Of a stretch of 64,000 nucleotides of DNA, positions 1 to 8,840 are shown piece after piece. The stretch spans positions 992,001 to 1,056,000 of the forward strand of contig NZ_AP013042.1 of assembly GCF_001547755.1 (NCBI RefSeq), given 5' to 3'. The DNA comes from an endosymbiont of Bathymodiolus septemdierum str. Myojin knoll. Its GTDB lineage: Bacteria > Pseudomonadota > Gammaproteobacteria > PS1 > Pseudothioglobaceae. A program made the translations under genes and the position numbers. Positions within the stretch are counted from its first letter, which is position 1, and every line of letters begins with the position of its first letter. The notes beneath the pieces were generated by a model. The model ran no database searches and was not told the origin of the DNA. It saw only the letters and a program-made list of their open reading frames with translations.

Positions 1-2505
1 TGCGGTAATTGTAATTGTGTCACCTACTTTGTAGCTACCATCGGCTGTTGTAGTACTAAACGCTGTTACTGTTGGTGCTGTTGTATCAATGTTAACCTCA
101 ACTGCATTAGCATTTGTATCTTTAAAAGTTGCAAAAGTAGATTTGTTGCCAAACTCATCAGTTTGTCTCACTTGGATTTGGTTTGCAACATAAGAACGAT
201 TATCTAATAAGTCAAAAGATGTTGATGTTCCTGTTTTCCAGTTAGCACCACCATCAGTTGAATATTCCCATGTGTTAGAGCCAGTAATACCACCAACAGT
301 AACAACTTTATTGCTAGTAATAAAATCATCGCTAGCTGAACCTGTATCTACAAGCGTGACTGTGAGTGCACTTGGAGCAGAAGTCGAAACCTCTACGCTA
401 CTAGCAGAGATAAAAGTACCAAGGTTTACTGCCGTTCCGTCAGCAGTACCCGAAATTTTCACTTGAACATTACTTGCGGCTGTTGAGCCAGAAGGCAACT
501 CAAAAGATGTACCTGTAGCATCAATCCAAGCTCCACTACTGGTAGTTCTGTATTGCCATGCAACAGAACCGCTTACACTAACATTGACTGTTGCATCATT
601 AGTTTTTCCATCATCACTCAAAGAACCTGTATCGTTTGCAAGAGATAGTGTTACAGTGGATGTGGTAACAGTTGCTGAACTAGAAACATTTCCTTCATTG
701 CCGGCAACATCTTTACCTCTAACTTGTATAGCACCTGCCGTCCAACTTTGTCCAGCATCTAAATAAATTCTATCGCCAGAACCTGTTGTCCAAGTTGTGC
801 CGCTATCTAACGAATATTCCCAAGTGTCAACCTGCGTTACTCCAACTGAGAGATAACCTTGTGTACCATCGCCACTAATAGTTATAGTTGGGGCTGTTCC
901 ATCAACTGTTAAAGTGCCACTAGCAGCTAATGCAACCGAACCTGTTGTACCTGCTATAGTGCTGGTTCCTGTTCGAACCATAATGTCTGATTTGTTGTAA
1001 GCAGTTGAATTTTCAGGTAAATCAAAACTTGTGCCAGAACCTACTGCCCAAGTCGTACCGCCATCAGTTGTATATACCCAGTTATTTGCCGTGACACCAG
1101 AAACATTAATTTTGATCCCTTTATCAGTACCACTACCGCTACCATCTAAGTCATATGCTTTAACAATACCATCAGTATGGCTACTACCTGTATCTTGGAA
1201 GCCTAATTTAATCGTTGTTGTTAAGGTTGCACCTGTTGTAGCTGCTGTAATTGCACTATCTGTTGTTAAAGAATTAATATTGTCATTATCAAGTTCTGCT
1301 TGTTGTGCGCCATCAAGAATATCTTTTTTTGCTGTCGTACTTAAACTTAGACTTGACCCAGTACCTGTTAAAGCATTTTTTAGCGTGTTGATTGTTTCAC
1401 CAACGCCACCAGTACTTTTATCCATACCAGAAAGTGCTGCTAATACCTTACCATAGGCATTAGAACTGCTAGAACTAGAGCCGTCTGTGTTAATCATAGC
1501 TACTGGGATATCATTAATAATATCAGTCAGTCCAAGTGCATTTGCAACACCTTTATTTGCTGCATTAACTGTAGTTGCATCAAGGGTAGTTTCTGAAGGA
1601 ACATCACCACTCTCAGTAACACCTGCTTGTTGAGCAGCAAGTGTTGTTACTGGTGTAACCACAACTTTAATTGAACCACCTGATGATGCATCAACGACAG
1701 CAAGGAGTGTGATATCTAAATCAACTTGAGCGCCCGTTGCTTCATCAACATAATCTGCGCCATCATTATCATCAATCACTTTTAAGATAACAACGCCTTT
1801 ATAATCGCCTAAATTAACTGTAAAACTACCATTAGCATTTACCTTTGTAAGAGCGCCAACTTTGGTTTTGCCATCGGCTTTAAATGCTTGAACGCTAAGA
1901 CCGTTGCCTTCGATCACCGGGCCCATTAAAATTGCGCCAAAGAGAATAGTATCGGCAGCCGCAGTTGCACCAGCACCAGCCAAGTCAACCGCTGTCAAGC
2001 CAAGAGCACCAAGAGCGGTGAATGAAACACCAGCCTCAAACATTGGTAGAAGCTCTGCAACTGCAACAGAGGAGAAATTGTTTGTTGCTATTGTTGAAAG
2101 TGTGGCTTCATCGCCATAAAAATGCACAACTTGCGAACCATCGGATAGAGTTGTAAAACCACCTTCAATAACATAATAAACACTGCCTTCAGCTGGCAGG
2201 GAGACTAAACAAGATAAATCACTGGCACAAATCTCAAAATAATTATCAAACACAACAACAGTGTCATTAGGCAATAATACTTCTAAATCCTCACCTACTT
2301 TTTTAGCAATAACATCAAAATCTTTATTTAAAACATCGCCGTCTTTAACGCTCAATTCATAAGTATTGCCGGGCTTGACAACAATATGTTGTTTATCACC
2401 TTTATTGACAATAATTGCTTCTTTGTTTAAAGTTTTAGCAATCTCTTGTGCTTTAGCCTGCATGGCTTTTAATTGTGCTTTGGTTTTTGTGGCGCTAGTT
2501 TTCAT
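1..2505 (-). CDS. Giant repeat adhesin, type I secretion type (N-terminal part, runs off left edge)
   Basis: An open minus-strand frame of 835 codons runs from an ATG at 2505 to the window edge without a stop, so the C-terminus is missing. An AGGAG Shine-Dalgarno lies just upstream of the start. There is no signal peptide. Residues about 45-130 resemble the BapA-type prefix domain of type I secreted adhesins, followed by an Ala/Gly-rich hydrophobic stretch near 150-200. From about residue 470 there are Ig-like modules roughly 90 residues apart, each with a W-x-Y...DGGTTW-like core (near 474, 561, 647 and 741). Such proteins usually end in calcium-binding repeats and a C-terminal secretion signal, neither visible here. 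Likely role: surface attachment. Exact family and full length are unknown. Confidence 0.8.
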   Translation of the reverse strand, partial: MKTSATKTKAQLKAMQAKAQEIAKTLNKEAIIVNKGDKQHIVVKPGNTYELSVKDGDVLNKDFDVIAKKVGEDLEVLLPNDTVVVFDNYFEICASDLSCLVSLPAEGSVYYVIEGGFTTLSDGSQVVHFYGDEATLSTIATNNFSSVAVAELLPMFEAGVSFTALGALGLTAVDLAGAGATAAADTILFGAILMGPVIEGNGLSVQAFKADGKTKVGALTKVNANGSFTVNLGDYKGVVILKVIDDNDGADYVDEATGAQVDLDITLLAVVDASSGGSIKVVVTPVTTLAAQQAGVTESGDVPSETTLDATTVNAANKGVANALGLTDIINDIPVAMINTDGSSSSSSNAYGKVLAALSGMDKSTGGVGETINTLKNALTGTGSSLSLSTTAKKDILDGAQQAELDNDNINSLTTDSAITAATTGATLTTTIKLGFQDTGSSHTDGIVKAYDLDGSGSGTDKGIKINVSGVTANNWVYTTDGGTTWAVGSGTSFDLPENSTAYNKSDIMVRTGTSTIAGTTGSVALAASGTLTVDGTAPTITISGDGTQGYLSVGVTQVDTWEYSLDSGTTWTTGSGDRIYLDAGQSWTAGAIQVRGKDVAGNEGNVSSSATVTTSTVTLSLANDTGSLSDDGKTNDATVNVSVSGSVAWQYRTTSSGAWIDATGTSFELPSGSTAASNVQVKISGTADGTAVNLGTFISASSVEVSTSAPSALTVTLVDTGSASDDFITSNKVVTVGGITGSNTWEYSTDGGANWKTGTSTSFDLLDNRSYVANQIQVRQTDEFGNKSTFATFKDTNANAVEVNIDTTAPTVTAFSTTTADGSYKVGDTITITA

Positions 2506-2580
2506 ATTTTCTCCTGTTTGTTTTTAACTGCCAAATATTTTGTTTTGTTTTAATGCTAATCTTTTCTATTTTATACTAAT

Positions 2581-3825
2581 TGAGACCTTTGCATAAATCA
2601 ACCCAAAGCCACCAATATGGTAAAATAACACCCATCTAAATCAATCATAAAAATACTAAAAATGTCTTGGAAGAACACAAAACAAAACTCATTTGCAGAT
2701 TCTCTCGTTGTAGAGCACAAATCCCTATCAGAGCTTGATGATGTGCATAACATTATCAACTGGAATGAGATAGAGCAAACACTTTCAAACTTATATTCAT
2801 CTGTACGCGGCGCACCCAGCTATCCGCCACTGATGATGTTTAAAATTCTTATCCTTCAAGCTTGGTATGGCCTTAGCGATGAAGCCCTAGAAAAACAAAT
2901 TGCTAGAGACTTAATGTTCAGACGTTTTATTGATTTATCATTATCTGAGAGTGTGCCAGACCATTCCAGCATTTGGCATTTTAGACAACTACTCAATACT
3001 GAAAAACTCTTAGAACCTCTACTAGAACAAATCAACACTCATCTAGAACAAAATTCAATCATTGTCTCATTAGGCTCAATTAACATTATTGATGCCACTG
3101 TCATTGAAGCCAAGCAATGTAGAAAACGCAAAGGTAAGAATGGCAACAATACCCAAGACAAAGAAGCTGGCTATAATGTCAAAACAGCAGCTGATGGCAA
3201 AAAGAAAACCACCTATGGCTTCAAGATGCATGCTAATACTGATGAAGATGGCTTTGTTAAAAAGATGACCTATACCCCTGGCAATGTGCATGACTCAAAA
3301 GAATTTGATAAACTGCTTGATATAAGCAAAAGCAAAACCTGTGGACAAGTCTTTGCTGATAGTGCCTATGCTAATAAAAATAATAATGAAAAACTGGGTA
3401 AAGAAAACAATAAAATATTGCACCGTGCCTACAGAAACAAGCCTTTAACCAAAGAGCAGAAACAAGAGAATAAACAACGCTCATCTATTCGCTATATTGT
3501 TGAGCGAACCTTTGGCTTGCTAAAGCTTCATCACGGTTTAGGCAAAGCAAGATACCTTGGGTTAGAACGCAACAAAGCCAGAGCACAACTGATTGCCATA
3601 AGTCATAATCTTAAAACTGGGATGAATATTTTTAAGCGAATGCGCAACCTGAGGGATTGTTGTATCCAATGAACGGAGAAAGCGTAAAAATAGAGAGATA
3701 AAGCGATAAAATCTAGATAAATCAAAGATTTTTATGAGAAAAATACAGTAGATTCTAGAAAATATTTTTGAAAAACAGACAAACTGAAATTAAGGCAATA
3801 AATTATGAATTACGCAAAGGTCTCA
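2581..3825 (+). mobile_element. IS5-family-like insertion sequence
   Basis: The ends carry inverted repeats that match at 18 of 20 positions: the left end begins TGAGACCTTTGCATAA at 2581 and the right end, read on the other strand, begins TGAGACCTTTGCGTAA from 3825. One transposase gene fills the interior. The flanks (AAT on the left, AGG on the right) show no convincing target duplication, so either the duplication is lost or the ends are off by a base or two. The element sits between the adhesin start and the CdiA-like gene, so it may affect expression of either. Confidence 0.85.
2662..3672 (+). CDS. IS5-family transposase
   Basis: A 336-residue DDE transposase. The N-terminal DUF772-like region includes the PSYPPLMMFKILILQAWY stretch and continues to PDHSSIWHFRQ. 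The catalytic triad is visible as Asp in IIDATVIEAK, Asp in VFADSAYANK and Glu in YIVERTFGLLK, all typical of the IS5 group. The gene is full length and uninterrupted and lies inside well-matched terminal inverted repeats, so the copy could still be active. Its start is the ATG at 2662, about 80 bases inside the left end. It carries no passenger gene. Confidence 0.9.
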   Translation: MSWKNTKQNSFADSLVVEHKSLSELDDVHNIINWNEIEQTLSNLYSSVRGAPSYPPLMMFKILILQAWYGLSDEALEKQIARDLMFRRFIDLSLSESVPDHSSIWHFRQLLNTEKLLEPLLEQINTHLEQNSIIVSLGSINIIDATVIEAKQCRKRKGKNGNNTQDKEAGYNVKTAADGKKKTTYGFKMHANTDEDGFVKKMTYTPGNVHDSKEFDKLLDISKSKTCGQVFADSAYANKNNNEKLGKENNKILHRAYRNKPLTKEQKQENKQRSSIRYIVERTFGLLKLHHGLGKARYLGLERNKARAQLIAISHNLKTGMNIFKRMRNLRDCCIQ

Positions 3826-3970
3826 AGGTAAAAATAAATTAGTAAATTAGGCTCAGAGAGTAATCAAAAAGACAAATAAACACAAACATTAATTACACTC
3901 CCACTACAAACAACCAGTCTCAAAGCATTTTTTTAAACCAACATCCCACCAAACCCAGTTAAAATACTTC

Positions 3971-6900
3971 ATGTTCAAAAAACTGCTAACCACCTATTTC
4001 TCTTTTTATTTGGCACTCAGCCCAGTCGTAAACGCAACCACCCAAACTCAAACTACCGACCAAGCGGCTGTTACTAAAGATAAGGTAGCCACCCAAACCC
4101 AAACCCCCAACACCCAATCTACCACCCCAACCGCAATTACCCAAACCCCACTATCCATCACGCTACCCACTGGCACCACAGGCTTATTCGTCCAAGCCCA
4201 AGACCCACAAACAGACTACCTCATAGAAACCAACCCAGAGTTCACCCTTTATGATAACTTCATTAGCTCTGATTACTTGCTTAAACACATTGACTTTAAC
4301 CCTGATAAAACACTCAAACGCATTGGCGATGGCTTCTACGAACAAAAACTCATTAAAGAACAACTCTTAGCACAAACAGGCAAGCGTTTTTTACAAAAAG
4401 ACATCACCAGCGACAACGCCCAATATCGAAGACTGATGGACAATGCCATCAACCAGCAAAGAGATTTAGAGCTCATCCCTGGCATTAGCCTCACCACCGC
4501 CCAAATATCACAACTCACCCAAGACATGGTCTGGATGGAACCACAAACCATCACCCTAGCCGATGGCACCACCACCCAAGCTTTAGTGCCAAGAGTCTAC
4601 ATAGCCAACATCAATCAATATCAAGTTGAGGGTGGCAGAATTATTGCAGGTAAAGACATTAACCTTAATGTTAACCAACTCAAAAACGCAGGTCTCATCA
4701 AAGCAGGAGACAATCTATCAGTTAGTGCATTAGACAGTATCCTTAACCAAGGCGGCACCCTCCAAGCAGACAACACCCTAACCCTGCTTGCAAACAACAA
4801 CATCAACAACATCAGTGCTGATATTAAGGCAAAAGACATCATCCTCACCAGCATCAACGGCAACATTAACAATGTCCGCTTTGAGAAAAATGTAGATTAC
4901 TCACAAGGCAACACCAAAGACATTAAAAAAATAATCGGCAACCAAGCCAATATCCAAGCCACCAACGATATTAAGTTAACAACTAACAAAACCATCAACC
5001 TTGCTGGTTCAAATATTAATGCCAACAACAAACTAGACTTAAACGCTAATAATGTCATCTTAACCACTACCCAACAAGTAACCGACTTCTACTCAGGCAA
5101 CAACAAAAACTACTATAAAGAAAACTCAACCACCAATCTTAAAAGTCAAATCAAAGCAGGTAATATCAACATCAATGCTAACGAGCAAGTAACCATCAAA
5201 GGTACAAACCTCCAAGCAGACAACCAAACCAACATCCAAAGCAAAGTACTAAACATTACCTCAGTCAAAGACACCAAATACACCCAACTTCATTCAGAAT
5301 CAAAAGGCGGCTTGTTTGGCGGTGGACATGACGATACCACCACTACCAGTACCACAGATAACATCCAAAGCACCCTCCAAGCCAAAGATATTAACATTAC
5401 TAACAAACTCACCCAAGTCCAAGCCTCCAAACTCCAAGCAGACACCATCAAAATCACCACTGAGCTACTCAACCTAGTCTCAGACAAAGACCTAGACTTT
5501 AAACAAATCCAAACCGAATCATCAGGTTTTTTAACCAAGACCATTACCGATAAAGGCCACAACAAACAAACCAAAGTAGTCGCAGAAATAAACGCCAATG
5601 ACAAACTTATCATTAACAACCAGCAACTAACCAATAATCAACTAACCAACAAACAGTTAACCACCACTCAACAACAAATCCTAACCAAACTCACCTCAAG
5701 CGATGGCTTAAATAAAAACCTACAAGCCCAACTCAAAGCCCAAGGCATCACCCTAAGTGATGTCAACATCTCTAACAAAAACTGGGATGAATCCACCACC
5801 ACCCTTAGTGGTTTAGGTGCAATTATCGTACAAGTAGTAGCAGCTGCTCTTACAGGCGGAGCTGCTAATGGCTTTATCAACGCTGCCATAGCAAGTGTAC
5901 AAACACAACTAGCCGCAGCTGTGCTCACCGCAGGTATCACTGGTAACAGTTTAGCAATTGACCCTAAACAAATGCTAAAGACTGCATTAACAGCAGGTGC
6001 TAGTCAATATGCCCTCAACCAATACGGCGCAAAAACACTCAACGCAGACGGCACCACTTCAATTGCCACATACAGCAAAGACCTAGACTTCAGCACCAAT
6101 CTACAAAACGGACTACAAAACACCGCAGTAACAACAGCAGTAAGCACTGCCATCAACGGTGGCTCTCTAGCAGACAATCTTAAAAACAATTTAGCAAGCA
6201 GTGTTTTAACAACGGGGCTTGCCAAAGGTGCCAACCTAATAGGCAATGCCAAAGCCATAGGCAACCTCAACGACTTCACCCACAAAGTTGCCCATGCAGC
6301 ACTGGGTTGTGCTGGTGCTAAGATACAAGGTAAGGATTGTGGTAGTGGTGCGGTTGGGGCTGTTGTTGGGGAGGTTATTGCTGAGCAAGTTGGTAAGTAT
6401 CAAGGCAAAGATATTAGCAAAATGACTAAGGCAGAGTTTGAGCAATACAAACAAGACACGACTGCTTTAGCGAGAGTTGGGACGGCAGTTATTACTCAAG
6501 GGTTGGGTAAGGATATTGAGATAGCAGACCAAGCGGCTGAGAATGCGGTGGAGAATAATGCGCTGGTTAGTGGCGCTATAGTATTGACTGTTGTTGCAGT
6601 AGCAGAACTTATTGATAAAGGTGTTACTGCTTATGATGCTTGGCAATTAAAGAAAGCACTTGATGAAGGTAGGACGGAGGATGCAAAAGCATTAGTAGCA
6701 GTTATTGGTATTGGCGTGGTAACGGAGGCTATTCCTGGGAATAAAATTATTCAGAAGATTGCTCAAGGTATTGGAAAAGAGAAGAAAATTACCAGCGTAG
6801 TTAAGAATAATAATTACAACTATAAACCCGCCCCTAAAAAGCCTGAAGATATAACAGGGATACCAAATTTAAAATCGTCTCCTTCTAAAACTTCTGCTCA

Positions 6901-7078
6901 AGGTGGAGGTAAACTGAGAAAACGGTACAAAGATAAAAAAGGTAATATTTATGAATGGGATTATCGTCATGGCACTTTAGAAAAATATAATAAAAGAGGA
7001 AAACACTTAGGAGAATATGACCCTAACACTGGCAAACAATTAAAATCAGCTGATAAAACACGAAAGGTTGAGCCATGA
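3971..7078 (+). CDS. CdiA-like contact-dependent toxin with colicin E3-type rRNase C-terminus
   Basis: 1035 residues. A signal peptide (about 1-23, ending VVNA) is followed by a Thr/Gln-rich linker. Next comes the mid-region of two-partner hemagglutinins (TNPEFT...SSDYLL...RIGDGFYEQKL, about 95-135), then FHA-type repeats (about 215-600) and an Ala/Gly-rich pretoxin region. VENN lies at residues 860-863, the usual boundary of the variable toxin end. The last ~85 residues match the colicin E3 RNase domain as I remember it, with D997, H1000, E1004 and R1031 in the places of E3 D510, H513, E517 and R545. Colicin E3 cuts 16S rRNA in the decoding site. The N-terminal TPS secretion domain is missing and no cdiB is in the window. 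The stop overlaps the downstream immunity gene by ATGA. Confidence 0.85.
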   Translation: MFKKLLTTYFSFYLALSPVVNATTQTQTTDQAAVTKDKVATQTQTPNTQSTTPTAITQTPLSITLPTGTTGLFVQAQDPQTDYLIETNPEFTLYDNFISSDYLLKHIDFNPDKTLKRIGDGFYEQKLIKEQLLAQTGKRFLQKDITSDNAQYRRLMDNAINQQRDLELIPGISLTTAQISQLTQDMVWMEPQTITLADGTTTQALVPRVYIANINQYQVEGGRIIAGKDINLNVNQLKNAGLIKAGDNLSVSALDSILNQGGTLQADNTLTLLANNNINNISADIKAKDIILTSINGNINNVRFEKNVDYSQGNTKDIKKIIGNQANIQATNDIKLTTNKTINLAGSNINANNKLDLNANNVILTTTQQVTDFYSGNNKNYYKENSTTNLKSQIKAGNININANEQVTIKGTNLQADNQTNIQSKVLNITSVKDTKYTQLHSESKGGLFGGGHDDTTTTSTTDNIQSTLQAKDINITNKLTQVQASKLQADTIKITTELLNLVSDKDLDFKQIQTESSGFLTKTITDKGHNKQTKVVAEINANDKLIINNQQLTNNQLTNKQLTTTQQQILTKLTSSDGLNKNLQAQLKAQGITLSDVNISNKNWDESTTTLSGLGAIIVQVVAAALTGGAANGFINAAIASVQTQLAAAVLTAGITGNSLAIDPKQMLKTALTAGASQYALNQYGAKTLNADGTTSIATYSKDLDFSTNLQNGLQNTAVTTAVSTAINGGSLADNLKNNLASSVLTTGLAKGANLIGNAKAIGNLNDFTHKVAHAALGCAGAKIQGKDCGSGAVGAVVGEVIAEQVGKYQGKDISKMTKAEFEQYKQDTTALARVGTAVITQGLGKDIEIADQAAENAVENNALVSGAIVLTVVAVAELIDKGVTAYDAWQLKKALDEGRTEDAKALVAVIGIGVVTEAIPGNKIIQKIAQGIGKEKKITSVVKNNNYNYKPAPKKPEDITGIPNLKSSPSKTSAQGGGKLRKRYKDKKGNIYEWDYRHGTLEKYNKRGKHLGEYDPNTGKQLKSADKTRKVEP

Positions 7079-7344
7079 GCAATAAAATATTTGAATTTAA
7101 GATTGAAGTTTTTTGGTTAGATGAGAAAAAATATGGAGAAGATTTAATTGAGGAGATATATTTTTATGATAGATTGGAAACGATGATAAAGATTGTCGAC
7201 CCTGATTTAGATGATTTAGAATTTGTGGGTGGTGTCTATAGGTTAAATGACGAAAATAAAATTCGTTATTTTGAAAAAAAATTAAGTAAGAAGCTGGATT
7301 TAAAAAAATATCAATATTTCTTTGAACGATATGGACATGATTAA
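7075..7344 (+). CDS. Probable immunity protein for the E3-type rRNase toxin
   Basis: An 89-residue acidic protein whose ATG overlaps the stop of the CdiA-like gene (ATGA, 7075-7078), the standard toxin-immunity layout. Size fits the 84-85 residue colicin E3/cloacin immunity proteins. The start (KIFEFKIEVFWLDEKK) resembles the opening beta strand of that family, which contains an aromatic and an aspartate in LTWFDK. The excess of Asp/Glu suits binding to a basic RNase domain. I cannot align it confidently beyond the first strand, so the assignment rests mainly on position, size and charge. Confidence 0.75.
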   Translation: MSNKIFEFKIEVFWLDEKKYGEDLIEEIYFYDRLETMIKIVDPDLDDLEFVGGVYRLNDENKIRYFEKKLSKKLDLKKYQYFFERYGHD

Positions 7345-7399
7345 ATTATGAATTATTTTTATACCTTAATTTTATTGCTGGCATCTACCAATGTTAGGA

Positions 7400-7455
7400 A
7401 ATAAAGGGGTCAGGAAATAAAGGGGAAATAAATGGGTAAATAAAGGGGTCAGTGT
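7400..7455. repeat. REP-like repeats on the 3' side of the RAYT gene
   Basis: AATAAAGGGGTCAG occurs at 7400-7413, a partial copy AATAAAGGGG follows near 7417, and AAAGGGGTCAGTGT ends at 7455. The same motif occurs in opposite orientation upstream of the RAYT gene at 9612-9645. Short repeats of this kind flanking a RAYT transposase are its probable DNA substrates. The left side is partly scrambled, with an intermediate variant near 7430 (AAATGGGTAAA). Confidence 0.7.
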
Positions 7456-7466
7456 AAATTAAACCT

Positions 7467-7474
7467 TCTTTTTC
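7467..7474. repeat. Target-site duplication, left copy (TCTTTTTC)
   Basis: The 8 bases directly left of the IS256-type element are identical to the 8 bases directly right of it (8841-8848). An 8-base duplication is the size expected for IS256-family transposition and shows that the insertion is simple and fairly recent. Confidence 0.92.
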
Positions 7475-8840
7475 GACCCTGTAAACCCTCATATTTTATA
7501 ATCCCTAAAAAGGAGAAAAAACATGAGTAACGCAACACTAAGAAAAAACCAAAAGAACCAACTGAACAACACAGGCATTAACCAACAAAAACTCCGTGCT
7601 TTTGCTGGTGAGCTTGCCAAAGACATCCACACCCAAGATGACTTGGCAGACTTGTCTGCATCATTGGTTAAGATGACCATAGAAGCGGCACTTGGTGCTG
7701 AGATGGAACATCACCTTGGCTATCCAAAATATGGACAAAATGGCAATGAATCTAATGCCAGTAATAACGCTCGCAATGGCTACTACTCTAAAATTGTTAA
7801 AGGTAATCATGGCGAAGTTGAACTTGCTATTCCAAGGGATCGCAATGCTAACTTTGAGCCTGCTATCATTGAGAAGGGTCAAACCAGATTAGGCGCTTTT
7901 GATAATCAAATATTAAGCCTGTATGCCAAAGGCATGAGCACCCGTGATATTGTCACAACCTTTAAAGAGATGTATGACGCTGACATCTCAGCAACGTTGG
8001 TGTCCAATGTAACACAAGCGGTTATTACTCAAGCCACAGAGTGGCGTAATCGTCCATTGGATGAGATTTACCCCATTGTTTATTTAGACGGTATTGTCAT
8101 TAAAGTTAGGCAAGATAAACAAATCATTAAAAAGACCATGTACATTGCCCTAGGCGTTAATCTTGAGGGTAAAAAAGAATGTCTTGGCTTATGGTTGTCC
8201 AAAAATGAATCTTCTAAGTTCTGGTTGGGCGTTCTTAACGATATTGCTAATCGTGGCGTAAAAGACATTCTGATCGCCTCAGTCGATGGGTTAACGGGAT
8301 TCCCCGAAGCTATTAATGCCGTGTTCCCACAGGCTGATGTACAACTGTGTATTGTTCATATGGTTCGCAACTCGCTTAAATATGTGGGCTATAAGGAACA
8401 TAAGAATGTTGCTAGTGATTTAAAGCAAATCTATCAGTCTATTACTGAAGAAGAAGCTTTATTGGCGTTAGATGAGTTTGAGTATAAATGGGATACGCAG
8501 TTCCCAAGTATCGCCAAATCGTGGCGACGAAATTGGGATAATGTTGCTACTCTATTTGCTTATCCTGAGGCAATCAGAAAGGCAATCTATACCACTAATG
8601 CCATTGAATCCTTAAACTCAATGATTAGAAAATCTATCAAAAACAGAAAGATTTTTAATCATGATAACTCTGCTTTTAAAGTGGTCTTTTTAGCCATTGA
8701 AGCAGCCAGTAAGAAATGGACAATGCCAATACGAAATTGGTCACAAGCAATGAATCAGTTTATAATCCTACATGAGGATAGATTAAAGGATTATGTCTGA
8801 TTTTTGAAAGAGGTGTTTACACAATCTGGTTTACAGGGTC
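7475..8840 (+). mobile_element. IS256-family insertion sequence
   Basis: Perfect 13-base terminal inverted repeats (GACCCTGTAAACC at 7475-7487 and its complement at 8828-8840) enclose one complete IS256-type transposase gene, and 8-base target duplications flank the element. It landed in the last codons of the minus-strand RAYT gene: joining the flanks across one target copy restores a reading frame ending K-K-K-V-stop. It is therefore a younger insertion nested in the RAYT unit. Confidence 0.93.
7523..8800 (+). CDS. IS256-family (Mutator-type) transposase
   Basis: A full-length 425-residue transposase. Recognisable family segments are the N-terminal MTIEAALGAEMEHHLGY, the PRDRNANFEP region, and catalytic aspartates in VYLDGIVIKV and ASVDGLTGFPEA, with the glutamate in TNAIESLNSMIRK. 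The C-terminal helix contains the usual WSQAMNQFIILHEDR. An AAAAAGGAG ribosome site precedes the ATG at 7523. The gene sits about 48 bases inside the left terminal repeat and has no frameshift, so the element is probably functional. Confidence 0.95.
   Translation: MSNATLRKNQKNQLNNTGINQQKLRAFAGELAKDIHTQDDLADLSASLVKMTIEAALGAEMEHHLGYPKYGQNGNESNASNNARNGYYSKIVKGNHGEVELAIPRDRNANFEPAIIEKGQTRLGAFDNQILSLYAKGMSTRDIVTTFKEMYDADISATLVSNVTQAVITQATEWRNRPLDEIYPIVYLDGIVIKVRQDKQIIKKTMYIALGVNLEGKKECLGLWLSKNESSKFWLGVLNDIANRGVKDILIASVDGLTGFPEAINAVFPQADVQLCIVHMVRNSLKYVGYKEHKNVASDLKQIYQSITEEEALLALDEFEYKWDTQFPSIAKSWRRNWDNVATLFAYPEAIRKAIYTTNAIESLNSMIRKSIKNRKIFNHDNSAFKVVFLAIEAASKKWTMPIRNWSQAMNQFIILHEDRLKDYV

Noticed and set aside
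1904-2119. Plus-strand ORFs in the adhesin region
   Set aside because: They are antisense to the long open adhesin frame, which has a ribosome site, repeats and family features.
2581-3825. Target-site duplication of the IS5-type element
   Set aside because: Flanking bases do not match at either likely boundary, so none is claimed.
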